From Hymenobacter monticola (GTDB lineage: Bacteria > Bacteroidota > Bacteroidia > Cytophagales > Hymenobacteraceae): a DNA stretch of 64,000 bases. Within the stretch, counting starts at the first letter, position 1, and every line of letters begins with the position of its first letter. The stretch spans positions 3,844,001-3,908,000 of the forward strand of contig NZ_CP094534.1 in the NCBI RefSeq assembly GCF_022811645.1, written 5' to 3'. A model generated the notes under the pieces. The model was not told the DNA's origin, made no database searches, and worked only from the letters and a program-made list of their open reading frames with translations. Position numbers and translations under genes: made by a program. Positions 44,457 through 53,005 of this stretch are shown piece after piece.

Positions 44457-45587
44457 TTACGAAGCACTAATCTTAGGCTGGCCTTGCTCCACCAGCCCCA
44501 GGCCCGCCGCGTGCGTTGCCGCGTCGGCATAGTCGGCCGACAGCAGCATGGGCACGTCTTCGTGGCCCAATTCCTCGATAATAGGGCCAACCAAGGCGGC
44601 GCGCTCGGGCACTTGCACGTCGCGAATGTAGATGGCCTTGATGCGGCCGGGGTGACGGCGCACCACCTCGCGGTAGATGCGGGCGTCTTCCTGGCCGCTG
44701 TCGCCGAGCAGCACGAAAGGAAGGGCGGGGTAGGTGTTGAGCACGTCGTCGATTTCGTGCAGCTTGTGGGCAAAGTGGATGGCGGCAGAGCCCGTGACGC
44801 CGGCCGGCACAGGAGCCTTGGGCCGGGCAATGCTGAGGTCGCGCAGCAGGAGCGGGCCGGTGGGGATTTCGTGCAGCTTCAGAAACTCAGCCAGCAGGTC
44901 GTAGAGGTTCCAGGGGCTGCTGCTCACATAGAAGAAAGGGTTGTTGGGGCGGCCGGTGCGGCCCTGCTGCAGCCGGCGGTAAAACTCGGCCACGCCGGCG
45001 AAGGGCTGTTTCGACTGCGCGTTGCTGAATAGCACGCGGCCCAGCATCTTGAAGATGTTGGTGGCCTTGGTTTCAAATACCGTGTCGTCGAGGTCGGAAA
45101 TCACGCCAAACTCGGCGTCGGGGGGCGGCACCAGCACGTGGGCGGCCGTGGCAATGGCCTTGGCGGGCAGCGGGAGAAAGGAGGGAAGCCGGGCCACCCG
45201 CACCGGCACGGGGTACCAGAGGTAGTTGACGGGCGCGGGCAGGGCCTGCGGTTCGATAATGAGGGTGAAGTAGCCCTCGTCGTCGGTGCTGACGAGGTGC
45301 TGGCTGCCGTCGGGCAGCTCGGCCATGAGGTCGGCGCCGGCTACTTCGCGGCTGTTGAAGCGGCGCACCATGCTGCGGAAGTTTTGCCAGCGGGTATCGG
45401 CGGCAGTGGCCGCGGTCAGGCCGGGGTCGGCCAGCAGGCGGCCCTTGATGTAGAACTTGGCGGCGGTGCCGTAGCTGCGGTAAGCGTCGATTTGCAGGGG
45501 GCGCAGCCAGCCTCGCCGGGCCGAAAGACGGGTGAACAGGTGGTCGGTCCACTCCGAGAGGTTGGACAGGGCATTGGGCAGCTTCAT
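44457..45587 (-). CDS. App1-family phosphatidate phosphatase-like HAD protein
   Basis: 376 residues. The N-terminal half is beta-rich (GYFTLIIEPQ, NYLWYPVPVRVA). The C-terminal half is the App1/DUF2183 HAD phosphatase domain: FGVISDLDDTVFETKATN with the catalytic DxDxT-like Asp, FFYVSSSPWNLYDLL, and a later FVLLGDSGQEDARIY. Such enzymes dephosphorylate phosphatidate in yeast; bacterial homologues are poorly studied. No signal peptide, so probably cytoplasmic. A REP-like doublet lies just upstream. Confidence 0.9.
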   Translation of the reverse strand: MKLPNALSNLSEWTDHLFTRLSARRGWLRPLQIDAYRSYGTAAKFYIKGRLLADPGLTAATAADTRWQNFRSMVRRFNSREVAGADLMAELPDGSQHLVSTDDEGYFTLIIEPQALPAPVNYLWYPVPVRVARLPSFLPLPAKAIATAAHVLVPPPDAEFGVISDLDDTVFETKATNIFKMLGRVLFSNAQSKQPFAGVAEFYRRLQQGRTGRPNNPFFYVSSSPWNLYDLLAEFLKLHEIPTGPLLLRDLSIARPKAPVPAGVTGSAAIHFAHKLHEIDDVLNTYPALPFVLLGDSGQEDARIYREVVRRHPGRIKAIYIRDVQVPERAALVGPIIEELGHEDVPMLLSADYADAATHAAGLGLVEQGQPKISAS

Positions 45588-45628
45588 GAGGCAAACCTAC
45601 GGCCGGCGAAGGGGAATGGTCATTTTGA

Positions 45629-45717
45629 TGTAGGGGCGGGGCTTGCCCCCGCCCGTCGTTGAACGGAGTCGTTGGGGCGGCGCATACGGCCGGGCGGGGG
45701 CAAGCCCCGCCCCTACA
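45629..45717 (+). repeat. REP-like doublet, family 1 copy 2
   Basis: TGTAGGGGCGGGGCTTGCCC and the near-perfect complement ending at 45717 enclose CGTTGAACGGAGTCGTTG and a short GC core. It lies between the App1-like gene and topoisomerase IB. Same orientation as 24680-24771, inverted to 50400-50486. Confidence 0.85.
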
Positions 45718-45839
45718 TTGTTCAGTTGTGCCCAAAATGCAAGCGTGCTATGGGGGGTGTCGCGGTCGTATCGGGCAGCCGCGCGGCATCCATTTGCGTA
45801 GAAGCTGAACCATGAATTCCCGGTTTTCCTCTTAGCCCC

Positions 45840-46961
45840 ATGTCCACCGCCACCGCTGCCCATCCCAAGTCCCGCAAAAAAACGCTGCTGCCGCAAGACG
45901 AGGCGCACATTGTGTACAAAGACCCGGCCCGACAGGCCGAGATGGCCGGCCTGCGCTACGCCACCGACCAAGGCAAGGGCATCAGCCGCAAGCCTACGCG
46001 GGCCGGGAATTTTACCTACCACGACGCCAAGGGCGAGAAAATAACCGACGAGAAAATCCTGACCCGCATCAACGGCTTCGTGATTCCGCCGGCCTGGACG
46101 GACGTGTGGATTTCGCCTTCGCCCAACACCCACCTGCAGGTGACGGGCCACGACACCCTCGGCCGCAAGCAATACCGCTACCACCCGGCCTGGGACGAGA
46201 TGCGCAGCCTCACCAAGTTTTCGCGCCTGCGCACCTTTGGCGAAAAGCTGGCCCCGCTGCGCGAGCAGCTCCGCAAAGACCTGAAGCGCCCGGCCCTCGA
46301 CCGCGAGAAAGTGGTGGCCCTCGTGCTCACGCTCATGGACCAGTCGTTCATCCGCGTCGGCAGCAAGGAATACGCCAAGAAGAACGGCAAAACCAAGCCC
46401 AGCTACGGCCTGAGCACCCTGCAGGACAAGCACGTGGCTATTGAGGGCGACGACGTACGGTTCAACTTCGTGGGCAAAAAAGGCGTGGCGCACGACGTGA
46501 CCCTGCACGACGCCCGCCTGGCGCGGCTGGTGCGCAAGTGCAAGGAGATTCCCGGGCAGCACCTGTTTCAGTACTACACGGCCGACGGCCAGCGCCACGC
46601 CCTCGAATCGGGCGACGTGAACGAATACCTGCACCGCCACACCGGCTTGCAGCTCTCGGCCAAGGACTTCCGCACCTGGGGTGGCACCGTGAAAATGGTG
46701 GGCTGCCTGGAAGCCGTGTTGAACGAAGAGCCCGACTTGGCGCCCGAAAAAGTGGTGAAGAAAGCCGTGAAAGAGGTGGCCACTGGCCTCGGCAACACGC
46801 CCACGGTGTGCTCGAAATACTACATCCACCCGCAAGTAGTGGAGCTGTTCAAGTCCGGCCAGCTCATCGAGTACCTGCGCAAACACGACGCCGAGGCAAA
46901 AACCGGCGACCTGCTGTCGCCGGTAGAGCGGCTGGTGCTGAAGATGCTGGAACAGGCGTAG
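45840..46961 (+). CDS. DNA topoisomerase IB
   Basis: 373 residues from ATG at 45840. Poxvirus-type topoisomerase IB: GFVIPPAWTDVWISPSPNTHLQVTGHDTLGRKQYRYHPAWDEMRS is the N-terminal clamp, then RVGSKEYAKKNG and SYGLSTLQDKHV. LHDARLARLVRKCKEIPGQHLFQY carries the catalytic Arg, and the active-site Tyr lies in VCSKYYIHPQV. It relaxes supercoils by a covalent 3'-phosphotyrosine. Bacterial copies are common in this phylum. It is flanked by two REP-like doublets. Confidence 0.95.
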   Translation: MSTATAAHPKSRKKTLLPQDEAHIVYKDPARQAEMAGLRYATDQGKGISRKPTRAGNFTYHDAKGEKITDEKILTRINGFVIPPAWTDVWISPSPNTHLQVTGHDTLGRKQYRYHPAWDEMRSLTKFSRLRTFGEKLAPLREQLRKDLKRPALDREKVVALVLTLMDQSFIRVGSKEYAKKNGKTKPSYGLSTLQDKHVAIEGDDVRFNFVGKKGVAHDVTLHDARLARLVRKCKEIPGQHLFQYYTADGQRHALESGDVNEYLHRHTGLQLSAKDFRTWGGTVKMVGCLEAVLNEEPDLAPEKVVKKAVKEVATGLGNTPTVCSKYYIHPQVVELFKSGQLIEYLRKHDAEAKTGDLLSPVERLVLKMLEQA

Positions 46962-46966
46962 CGGGA

Positions 46967-47043
46967 TTGTAGCGTGGACTCTGCGCGTCCGCGCATCGCC
47001 GGGCTGCTCGTCCCGGCGCGGACACGCAGCGTCCACGCTACAA
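46967..47043 (+). repeat. REP-like doublet, family 2
   Basis: TTGTAGCGTGGAC and GTCCACGCTACAA are the outer arms of an inverted repeat of about 28 bp with two mismatches; GTAG guards each side. It begins six bases after the topoisomerase stop. Confidence 0.8.
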
Positions 47044-47065
47044 ATCGCCGGGCTATCTGCTCTCC

Positions 47066-48607
47066 TTACTCCTCCGGCGGCTTGTCGTATGCCCGTTTGG
47101 CCGAGGCGCTTTCCTGAATAAAGCGGATGCCGCTGTGCCCGCCAGGGGCCCGCAGCTCATCCTGACCCGCACCCCCGTAGATGCGAAGTTTAGGCTTGCC
47201 GCCACGAGGCGCATGATTCTCAATGATAACCACGTCATCCCCAGCCAAGGCCTCCAGGTCAATACGGCGCGTTTCGGCGGGTAAGAAGGCGCGGCGGTAC
47301 AGGGGCGCCGCCGTGGCTGCGGCCGAAACGGGCTGCATCGTTACTACCGTCGAATCAGCGTAGCGCTGGATGAAGAATCGCTCAGACTGGGCCGTGCCGG
47401 CGATGCGTGGGCGCTTGGCCAGCAGTCGGTAAAAGTCATCGGTCAACGCGGGCAGCTTATCCCGCCGCGTCTGTAGGGCGGCGCTGAGGCGTGGGCCTTC
47501 AAGGGCAAAGGCCGCGGGCGGGAGCCGGTGCAGGGCCCGGTCAATGAGCGAATCGGGTAGCTGCTGCTGCATGGCCCGCGCCGTGGCCTGAAACTGGGCC
47601 CGGTTGAGTGCATTGAGGCCGCGTTGGTCTACATAATGGCCCGAACTCATGAGGCCCGACGGGTTCTTGTAGCGCGGCGCAAACGTGACCCAGTGCCTCA
47701 GAAACAGGTGGCCAATCAGCCAGCCCAGCACCCCATCGTCGAGGCGGTAGAACACCATGTCGCGGTCCTTGGGCAGGGCGGTGAGGGCGATGTGGCCGTC
47801 GCGGCCGGGGCGGCTCAGGGCCCAGCTCCACTGGCCGGGGTGCCGGTCCCAGTCGCCCATCCAGCCGTCGAGCAGGCGGGCGCGCAGCAGGGCCGGCTGG
47901 TCGATGCGCTGCGCAGGGTTGGCAAAAACCGCCGCAAAGGCCTTGGTGCTGTTGATGACGGCCGCCGGCGAGGGCAGGAGCGGGGCCGCTTTTTCTTCCA
48001 GGTAAGCCAGCTGGCCGCGGAAGTGCACTAGCGAATCGGTTTGGAAAGCTGGGTCGTCGGCCCGCACGTAGAACAGGCGCGGGTTGGCGTGGGGCACGCC
48101 CACGGCGTCGGCCAGCACCGGCACCGTCAGGCCGGCGTAGGGGTTGGTCGAGGAAATGTTGTCGCGCAGCACATTCACCAAAAACGTACCCCGCAATACC
48201 TGCGGCGTCGCCCGAATGGGGTCTTTGTCGACGGTGCGCACCACGTAGCTGCGGCCGTCGGTGGCGGCCATGTTCAGGCTGGTGCTGTTGAAGCCGCCGC
48301 CCACCTTGCCGGGGCTGAGGCCGCCGGGCAACACGGTGCCCAGGCGGAGTACCGGCGCCGAAACCGGCGCTGCCCACGTGGGGCGGTGGTGCCGGCCCAC
48401 CAGCGCGTTGTACAGGCCGCCGTGCCGGGCGTATTGGCGGCCGGCCGTGGCCCCGCGCACGCTGTCGGCCGCGAGGGGTAATGGTTGGGAGGCATCGGGC
48501 CGGGCATCGGGCTGAAAAAACTGCCGACGCACGCAGCCCGTGCTCAGAAGAAACGCGGCCAAAACGCCCGCCAGGGAAAAAGAAGTGCGCAAGCGAAGCG
48601 GGGGCAA
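47066..48607 (-). CDS. Kinase-like lipoprotein, paralogue 1
   Basis: 513 residues. The only reasonable start at 48607 is TTG; it gives a lipoprotein signal LAAFLLSTGC with Cys 25. Family blocks shared with the next two genes: SYVVRTVDKDP (120-130), RARLLDGWMGDWDRHPGQWSWA (242-263), ALPKDRDMVFYRLDDGV (277-293) and a C-terminal DLEALAGDDVVII. The GDWDRH then PKDRD spacing recalls the catalytic and metal-binding loops of CotH-, HipA- or FAM20-like atypical kinases, with Lys 128 a candidate ATP contact. The same block occurs in large Bacteroidota outer-membrane proteins with phosphoesterase and BamA parts, as I recall. Activity is unproven. Confidence 0.7.
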   Translation of the reverse strand: MPPLRLRTSFSLAGVLAAFLLSTGCVRRQFFQPDARPDASQPLPLAADSVRGATAGRQYARHGGLYNALVGRHHRPTWAAPVSAPVLRLGTVLPGGLSPGKVGGGFNSTSLNMAATDGRSYVVRTVDKDPIRATPQVLRGTFLVNVLRDNISSTNPYAGLTVPVLADAVGVPHANPRLFYVRADDPAFQTDSLVHFRGQLAYLEEKAAPLLPSPAAVINSTKAFAAVFANPAQRIDQPALLRARLLDGWMGDWDRHPGQWSWALSRPGRDGHIALTALPKDRDMVFYRLDDGVLGWLIGHLFLRHWVTFAPRYKNPSGLMSSGHYVDQRGLNALNRAQFQATARAMQQQLPDSLIDRALHRLPPAAFALEGPRLSAALQTRRDKLPALTDDFYRLLAKRPRIAGTAQSERFFIQRYADSTVVTMQPVSAAATAAPLYRRAFLPAETRRIDLEALAGDDVVIIENHAPRGGKPKLRIYGGAGQDELRAPGGHSGIRFIQESASAKRAYDKPPEE

Positions 48608-48680
48608 AAGCGAAATAGAAAGTTAGCTGGGCATTGAACGGCGCCGGGCCGAAAAAAGCCACGACGCCGGCGCGGTTTGG

Positions 48681-50330
48681 TTAATTTTTATCGTCGGTGC
48701 TGTCGGCGCTTTTGCCGATGCCCCGCTCAGTGGGCGTGTGACGCCGGCGTGAGAGGTAAGGCTGTCCGCGCTCGGCGGCCGAAAAGTTGGATGATTCCTG
48801 CGGGTAGAACCGCAGGCGCCCAGCGCCGCCTTCGGGCAGCAGCTGGTTGCGGCCCTCGCCGCCGTAGAGACGCAGCGGCAGGGGCCGGCCCGCGCTGCTG
48901 GTATGCACCTCAAACACGTCGTCGCCCCCCAGGCCGTCCAGAGTCAGCTGGTGCGTTTCGTTGGGAAAATAAGTGCGCTGGAAATGTAGGGTATCGGCCG
49001 TGGTGGGCAGGTGGTGCGCGGCGGTGAAAATTTGCACCGTGGTCGAATCGGGGTAGCGGTGCACCACGTAGCGGTCGGCCTGGGCGGTGCCGCCCAGGTT
49101 GGGTTCGCGGGCCAGCTTCAGGTAGAATGCGTCGGCGGCTTGGGGCAGGGTCTGGCGGCGGGCCTTGAGGTGGTTGCCCAGGCGCTGGCCTTCGAGGGCA
49201 AACACGGCGGGCGGCAGGCGGTGCATGGCGCGTTCAATCACCGAATCGGGCAGGCGCTTTTGCAAGTCGGCGGCCATGCGCTGAAAATCGGCCCGCCGAA
49301 GCTGCGCCAGCCCGTGCTGGTCGATGAACTCGGCCTGATACACCAGGCCCGGAATGTAGCCGTAGTGCTCGTGAAAGGTGTGGAACTGCGGGGCAATGAA
49401 GCGGCGCGAGGCCAGCCAGGGCACCAGGCCGTCATCGAAGCGGAAATACACCTGGTCGCGGTCCTTGGGGATGCTGCGGTAGCGCACGCGGCCGCCGGCT
49501 TCCCGGAATTCGGCCCAGTCCCACTGCCGCTCGTGCCGGTCCCAGTCGCCCAGCCAGATGTCGAGCAGGCGTGCGCGCAGGAAGGCAGGCTGGTCGATGT
49601 AGTGGGCGGGGTTGAAGTAGAGCTTTTTGAGCACGTTCTCACCGCCCACGAAGTTGGTGGTGCCCGCCAAGTCGGGTGTGGCCGAGGCCAGTTCCTCGTA
49701 CTTCTCTTCCAGCAGCGCCAGCTTGCCCCGAAACCGCTCCGACATCGAGCCCAGTCCGGTTTCGTCGGGCCGCACGTACACCAGCCGGGGGCGGGTGTGG
49801 GGCACGCCCGCCGCCTGGGCCAGCGGCGGCACCGTGAGGGCACCGTAGGGCATGGCGGCGGAGGTGGCGTCGCGCACCACGCTCAGCACAAAGGTGGGGC
49901 GCAGCACCTTAGGCAAGGTTTTTTGCGGGTCTTTGTCGAGCGAGCGCAAGGCATACTCGCGCTCTTGGCGGCCCACCAGCGTGGCGCTGGTGGTTTGAAA
50001 GCCGCCGCCAGCCTTGCCAAACTTCAGCCCGCCCGGCGCGGCCGAGGCCAGGCGCAGCACCGGCACCGTGGCCGGCGCGGCCCATACCCGCCGGTAGTGG
50101 CGGCCCCAGAAGAAGCAATAGAAACGCGAGTGGCGGTTGTACTGGCGGCCGGCCGTGGCTTGCACCGAGTCGGCCGAGGCGGGCAGGACCGCCGTGCTGC
50201 CGAGCCCGATGCGGGCGTCGGGCTGGAAAAAATTGCGGCGCGCGCAGCCGGTAGTGGCCACGAGCCCCAACCCCACTACGGCCAGCAGGCGCCGGCTGGG
50301 CGGAGGCAAACAAAAAAGCAAGTGCGGCAT
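48681..50330 (-). CDS. Kinase-like lipoprotein, paralogue 2
   Basis: 549 residues from ATG at 50330, signal ending LVATTGC (Cys 29). It aligns along its length with paralogue 1: VPVLRLASAAPGGLKFGKAGGG, YALRSLDKDP (126-135), RARLLDIWLGDWDRHERQWDWA (252-273) and SIPKDRDQVYFRFDDGL. The end is LDGLGGDDVFEV and LRLYGGEGRNQLL. It is the best-conserved member, with an intact GDWDRH and PKDRD. It precedes paralogue 1 by 73 bases on the same strand, so both may be one transcript. Probably faces the periplasm or surface. Role unknown. Confidence 0.75.
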   Translation of the reverse strand: MPHLLFCLPPPSRRLLAVVGLGLVATTGCARRNFFQPDARIGLGSTAVLPASADSVQATAGRQYNRHSRFYCFFWGRHYRRVWAAPATVPVLRLASAAPGGLKFGKAGGGFQTTSATLVGRQEREYALRSLDKDPQKTLPKVLRPTFVLSVVRDATSAAMPYGALTVPPLAQAAGVPHTRPRLVYVRPDETGLGSMSERFRGKLALLEEKYEELASATPDLAGTTNFVGGENVLKKLYFNPAHYIDQPAFLRARLLDIWLGDWDRHERQWDWAEFREAGGRVRYRSIPKDRDQVYFRFDDGLVPWLASRRFIAPQFHTFHEHYGYIPGLVYQAEFIDQHGLAQLRRADFQRMAADLQKRLPDSVIERAMHRLPPAVFALEGQRLGNHLKARRQTLPQAADAFYLKLAREPNLGGTAQADRYVVHRYPDSTTVQIFTAAHHLPTTADTLHFQRTYFPNETHQLTLDGLGGDDVFEVHTSSAGRPLPLRLYGGEGRNQLLPEGGAGRLRFYPQESSNFSAAERGQPYLSRRRHTPTERGIGKSADSTDDKN

Positions 50331-50399
50331 TCAGGCAACAGGATAGACGGACACTGGCCTTTAACGGAAGCCGGCGCGAAAGGTCGGCCGTCGGCAGTG

Positions 50400-50486
50400 G
50401 CAGGGGCGGGGCTAGCCCCCGCTCGTCGTCCGCGCCAGCCACAACGGCTCTGTTCAACGGCGGGCGGGGGCAAGCCCCGCCCCTAC
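50400..50486 (-). repeat. REP-like doublet, family 1 copy 3 (inverted)
   Basis: Read on the minus strand it starts GTAGGGGCGGGGCTTGCCCC and continues with CGTTGAACAGAGCCGTTG, matching copies 1 and 2. The far arm has GCAG in place of GTAG. It lies between divergent lipoprotein genes. Confidence 0.85.
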
Positions 50487-50597
50487 AAAAGGTGGTCACG
50501 GCCACAACCGTAGCGGCTGGTTTTGCGCTATACCCGAAGCGGGTGCTGCTGCCCGGCACCCACGCGTTTGCGGCAGTGCTGCTGTCTACCATTCTCT

Positions 50598-52223
50598 ATG
50601 CCCGGGTTTTTAAATTTGCGCACCTGGTTTTTCCGCGGGGCCTGGTGCTTGCTGGCGCAGCAGCTGGCGGCGTGCGGCAACTCTTCGGCACCGGCCCATC
50701 GGGCCGCCGTGCAATGGGACGCCGATTCGACCACGGTGCGGGTGGCGGCCGGGCCGCAGTACGCCCGCGGGGCCGTGTGGCGGTTTTTCTGGGGCCAGCA
50801 CTACCGCGCTATCTGGAACACGCCCGTGACGGCGCCGGTGCTGCGCCTGGCCTCGGCCGAGCGCGACAGCCTGCTGCCCCTGCGCGCCGGCGGCAGCTAC
50901 CAGAGCCGCACCCTGCGCCTGCGCACGACCAAGGGCTACCAGTTTGTGCTGCGCTCCGTCGACAAGGACATGAGTGCCGCCCTGCCCGTGGGCTGGAAGC
51001 GCAACCTGCTGCGCGGCCTGATGAAGGACCAAACCAGCGCCACGCTGCCCTACGGCGCCTACGTGGCCGCCCGGCTGGCGACGGCCGCCGGCGTGTACCA
51101 CGCCAACCCGCGCTTGGTATACCTGTCCGACGACCCTTTTTTAGGGAAATTTCGAGCCGACTACGCCAATGCCCTCTACTTACTGGAGGAGCGTCCGGAA
51201 GGCGACCAGCGGCACGCCCGCAGCTTCGGCTACTCGCCGGCCATCTACAACAGCAGGCACCTGCTCACGGTGCTGCGCAAACGGCCCAATGCGGGCGTCG
51301 ACCCGCACACGTTTTTGCGGGCCCGCTTGCTGGACATGTGGCTCGGCGACTGGAGCCGGCGCGAGGACCAGTGGCGCTGGGCCAGCTTCCCCGGGCCCGG
51401 CGGCACCCGCTTCCGCCCCATCCCGCGCGACCGGGACCAGGCTTTCTTTCGGTTCGACGACGGGGTGTTTACGCGGGTAATTTCCTGGTTTCTGACGAAG
51501 TTCCAAAGCTTCCACGCCACCATGCGGCTGAGCAACGTGGACGCCCTCACCACCACCGCCCGTAACCTCGACCGCACCCTGCTGGGCCCGCTGAGCGCCG
51601 CTGATTTCAAGGCCGAAGCCGATTCGTTGCAGAAACGCCTGAGCGACGCCGTGATTGATGAGGCCCTGAAAGCCGGCCCCGCCGAAACCCGGGCCGTCAT
51701 TGCTGTGGAACTGGCGCCGTTGCTGCGTGCCCGTCGGGCCCAGCTGGCGGCGGTGGCGCAGCGCTACTTTGAGATTCTGAACACCGAAGCCTGGGTGGTG
51801 GGCACCGACCACGCCGAGCGGTTTGTGGTGAGCGGGGCCGGGCCGGGCCGCCTGCGCGTGCAGCTGCTGGCCATCCGGAAACATCGGGCTGATAGCCTCA
51901 TATCGGAACGCGTGTACGACCCGCAAACCACCCGGCAGCTAAACCTATACGGGCTGGATGGCAATGACGAATTCCGCATTTCGCCCGATGCGAATGTGGG
52001 GTTGAGGGTAGGGATTTACGGCGGCCAGGGCGAGAACCAGCTGACGGTAAGTGGGCCCTCGTCAAAAGCTGAAAGCATCGCCAAGACCTTGCCCGACTTC
52101 ACTTTGTACACGACGGGAGCCCCCGTTACAGCATCTCCCGGCATCGCCACCCAACCCGACCCGCACCCCGAGCTAACAAACAACGCCCTGGGCTGGGTGA
52201 AGCACTACCGATTGGACGATTGA
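50598..52223 (+). CDS. Kinase-like lipoprotein, paralogue 3 (diverged motif)
   Basis: 541 residues from ATG at 50598, lipobox QQLAACG (Cys 26). VLRSVDKD (117-124) and RPIPRDRDQAFFRFDDGV are kept, but the GDWDRH motif is GDWSRR (250-255), so the Asp and His of the presumed catalytic loop are gone. The C-terminus again has LYGLDGNDEFRIS and VGIYGGQGENQLT. It is encoded divergently from paralogues 1 and 2. The loss suggests a non-catalytic, perhaps regulatory or binding, paralogue. Its 3' end overlaps the convergent neighbour by 19 bases. Confidence 0.72.
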   Translation: MPGFLNLRTWFFRGAWCLLAQQLAACGNSSAPAHRAAVQWDADSTTVRVAAGPQYARGAVWRFFWGQHYRAIWNTPVTAPVLRLASAERDSLLPLRAGGSYQSRTLRLRTTKGYQFVLRSVDKDMSAALPVGWKRNLLRGLMKDQTSATLPYGAYVAARLATAAGVYHANPRLVYLSDDPFLGKFRADYANALYLLEERPEGDQRHARSFGYSPAIYNSRHLLTVLRKRPNAGVDPHTFLRARLLDMWLGDWSRREDQWRWASFPGPGGTRFRPIPRDRDQAFFRFDDGVFTRVISWFLTKFQSFHATMRLSNVDALTTTARNLDRTLLGPLSAADFKAEADSLQKRLSDAVIDEALKAGPAETRAVIAVELAPLLRARRAQLAAVAQRYFEILNTEAWVVGTDHAERFVVSGAGPGRLRVQLLAIRKHRADSLISERVYDPQTTRQLNLYGLDGNDEFRISPDANVGLRVGIYGGQGENQLTVSGPSSKAESIAKTLPDFTLYTTGAPVTASPGIATQPDPHPELTNNALGWVKHYRLDD

Positions 52224-52933
52224 GCTGGCAGGAACAGCCCCGCCAGCGGGTCCTGCCCATCGAGCGTGCCCGTGCTGCCAAGCACCTGGAAGCGGGCAAA
52301 CAACTCTTCGCCGTACCACTTCTCGCGCCGCGTAAGCTGAATCACCTCGCGGTGCTTTGCGTCCTTATAGGCGTATTCCTGCATGGCCCGGGCCGAATCC
52401 CAGACGCTGAACGTGGCCTGCCGCACCAGCGGCAATTCGCCCAGCCCAATGGCCGCCCGCACGCCGACGGCCTGCGCCAGCGCCGCGCTGGTAGGCTCCA
52501 CAAATTGCCAGAACCGAGGCGCTTTGAGCCAACGGATGCTGGCGCGCGTGAGCACCGCCACCGGGCCGGCTGCATCAGCTGAAACAGTGGGCGTGTAGTC
52601 AAAGGGCGCCTGGCCGTCCCACAGGCCGTGGGCCTTAAAGGGCACCAAATGCACCGTCCAGGTTTCGGCGCTGCGTTGCTGGTAGGCCGCCCAAAGCGGG
52701 TGCTCAGCAAAAAAAGCCTCGGCTGCCGCCACATCGTCCCACACGGCCATCAGCCCGTAGCGCCGCAGGTTGGGCCAGAAGCCAAAGCCATTGTTGGCCC
52801 CGCTGCCCATCAGCTTGAAAAATTGCAGGCCCGGTACCCGCTTGAGTTGGGGCGGGGCGGTGCCCATCTGGGCCAGGGCCCAGCGCGCATGGCCGGGGCG
52901 GAAAGTGAAAACGGTGAGCGTGGTGAGCGGCAT
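52205..52933 (-). CDS. Spheroidene-monooxygenase (CrtA)-like protein
   Basis: 242 residues from ATG at 52933 (MPLTTLTVFTFRPGHARWALAQM). Conserved parts: FFKLMGSGANNGFGFWPNLRRYGLMAVWDD and, near the end, ATFSVWDSARAMQEYAYKDAKHREVI and KWYGEELFARF. These are CrtA family signatures, a haem-dependent alpha/beta-barrel oxygenase that makes keto groups in carotenoids. No carotenoid genes are in the window. Many homologues in this phylum have unknown substrates, so keto-carotenoid synthesis is only a suggestion. Confidence 0.85.
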   Translation of the reverse strand: MPLTTLTVFTFRPGHARWALAQMGTAPPQLKRVPGLQFFKLMGSGANNGFGFWPNLRRYGLMAVWDDVAAAEAFFAEHPLWAAYQQRSAETWTVHLVPFKAHGLWDGQAPFDYTPTVSADAAGPVAVLTRASIRWLKAPRFWQFVEPTSAALAQAVGVRAAIGLGELPLVRQATFSVWDSARAMQEYAYKDAKHREVIQLTRREKWYGEELFARFQVLGSTGTLDGQDPLAGLFLPAQSSNR

Positions 52934-52952
52934 AGGTCGGGTTTCGAATAAC

Positions 52953-52983
52953 AAAAAAAGGCCGGAATTGCTTCCGGCCTTTT
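52953..52983 (-). terminator. Terminator of the PNPOx-like gene
   Basis: AAAGGCCGGAA and TTCCGGCCTTT around TTGC, followed by seven T on the minus strand. Confidence 0.92.
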
Positions 52984-53005
52984 CGCAAACCGCGGTGGGG
53001 CGGTT

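Noticed and set aside
45597..47036. 479-codon minus-strand frame over topoisomerase IB
   Set aside because: Antisense shadow; covers two repeats and a well-recognised gene.
50611..50618. TAAATTTG as a promoter
   Set aside because: It fits TAnnTTTG but lies inside the start of the lipoprotein gene, has no -33 partner, and a later start would lose the signal peptide.
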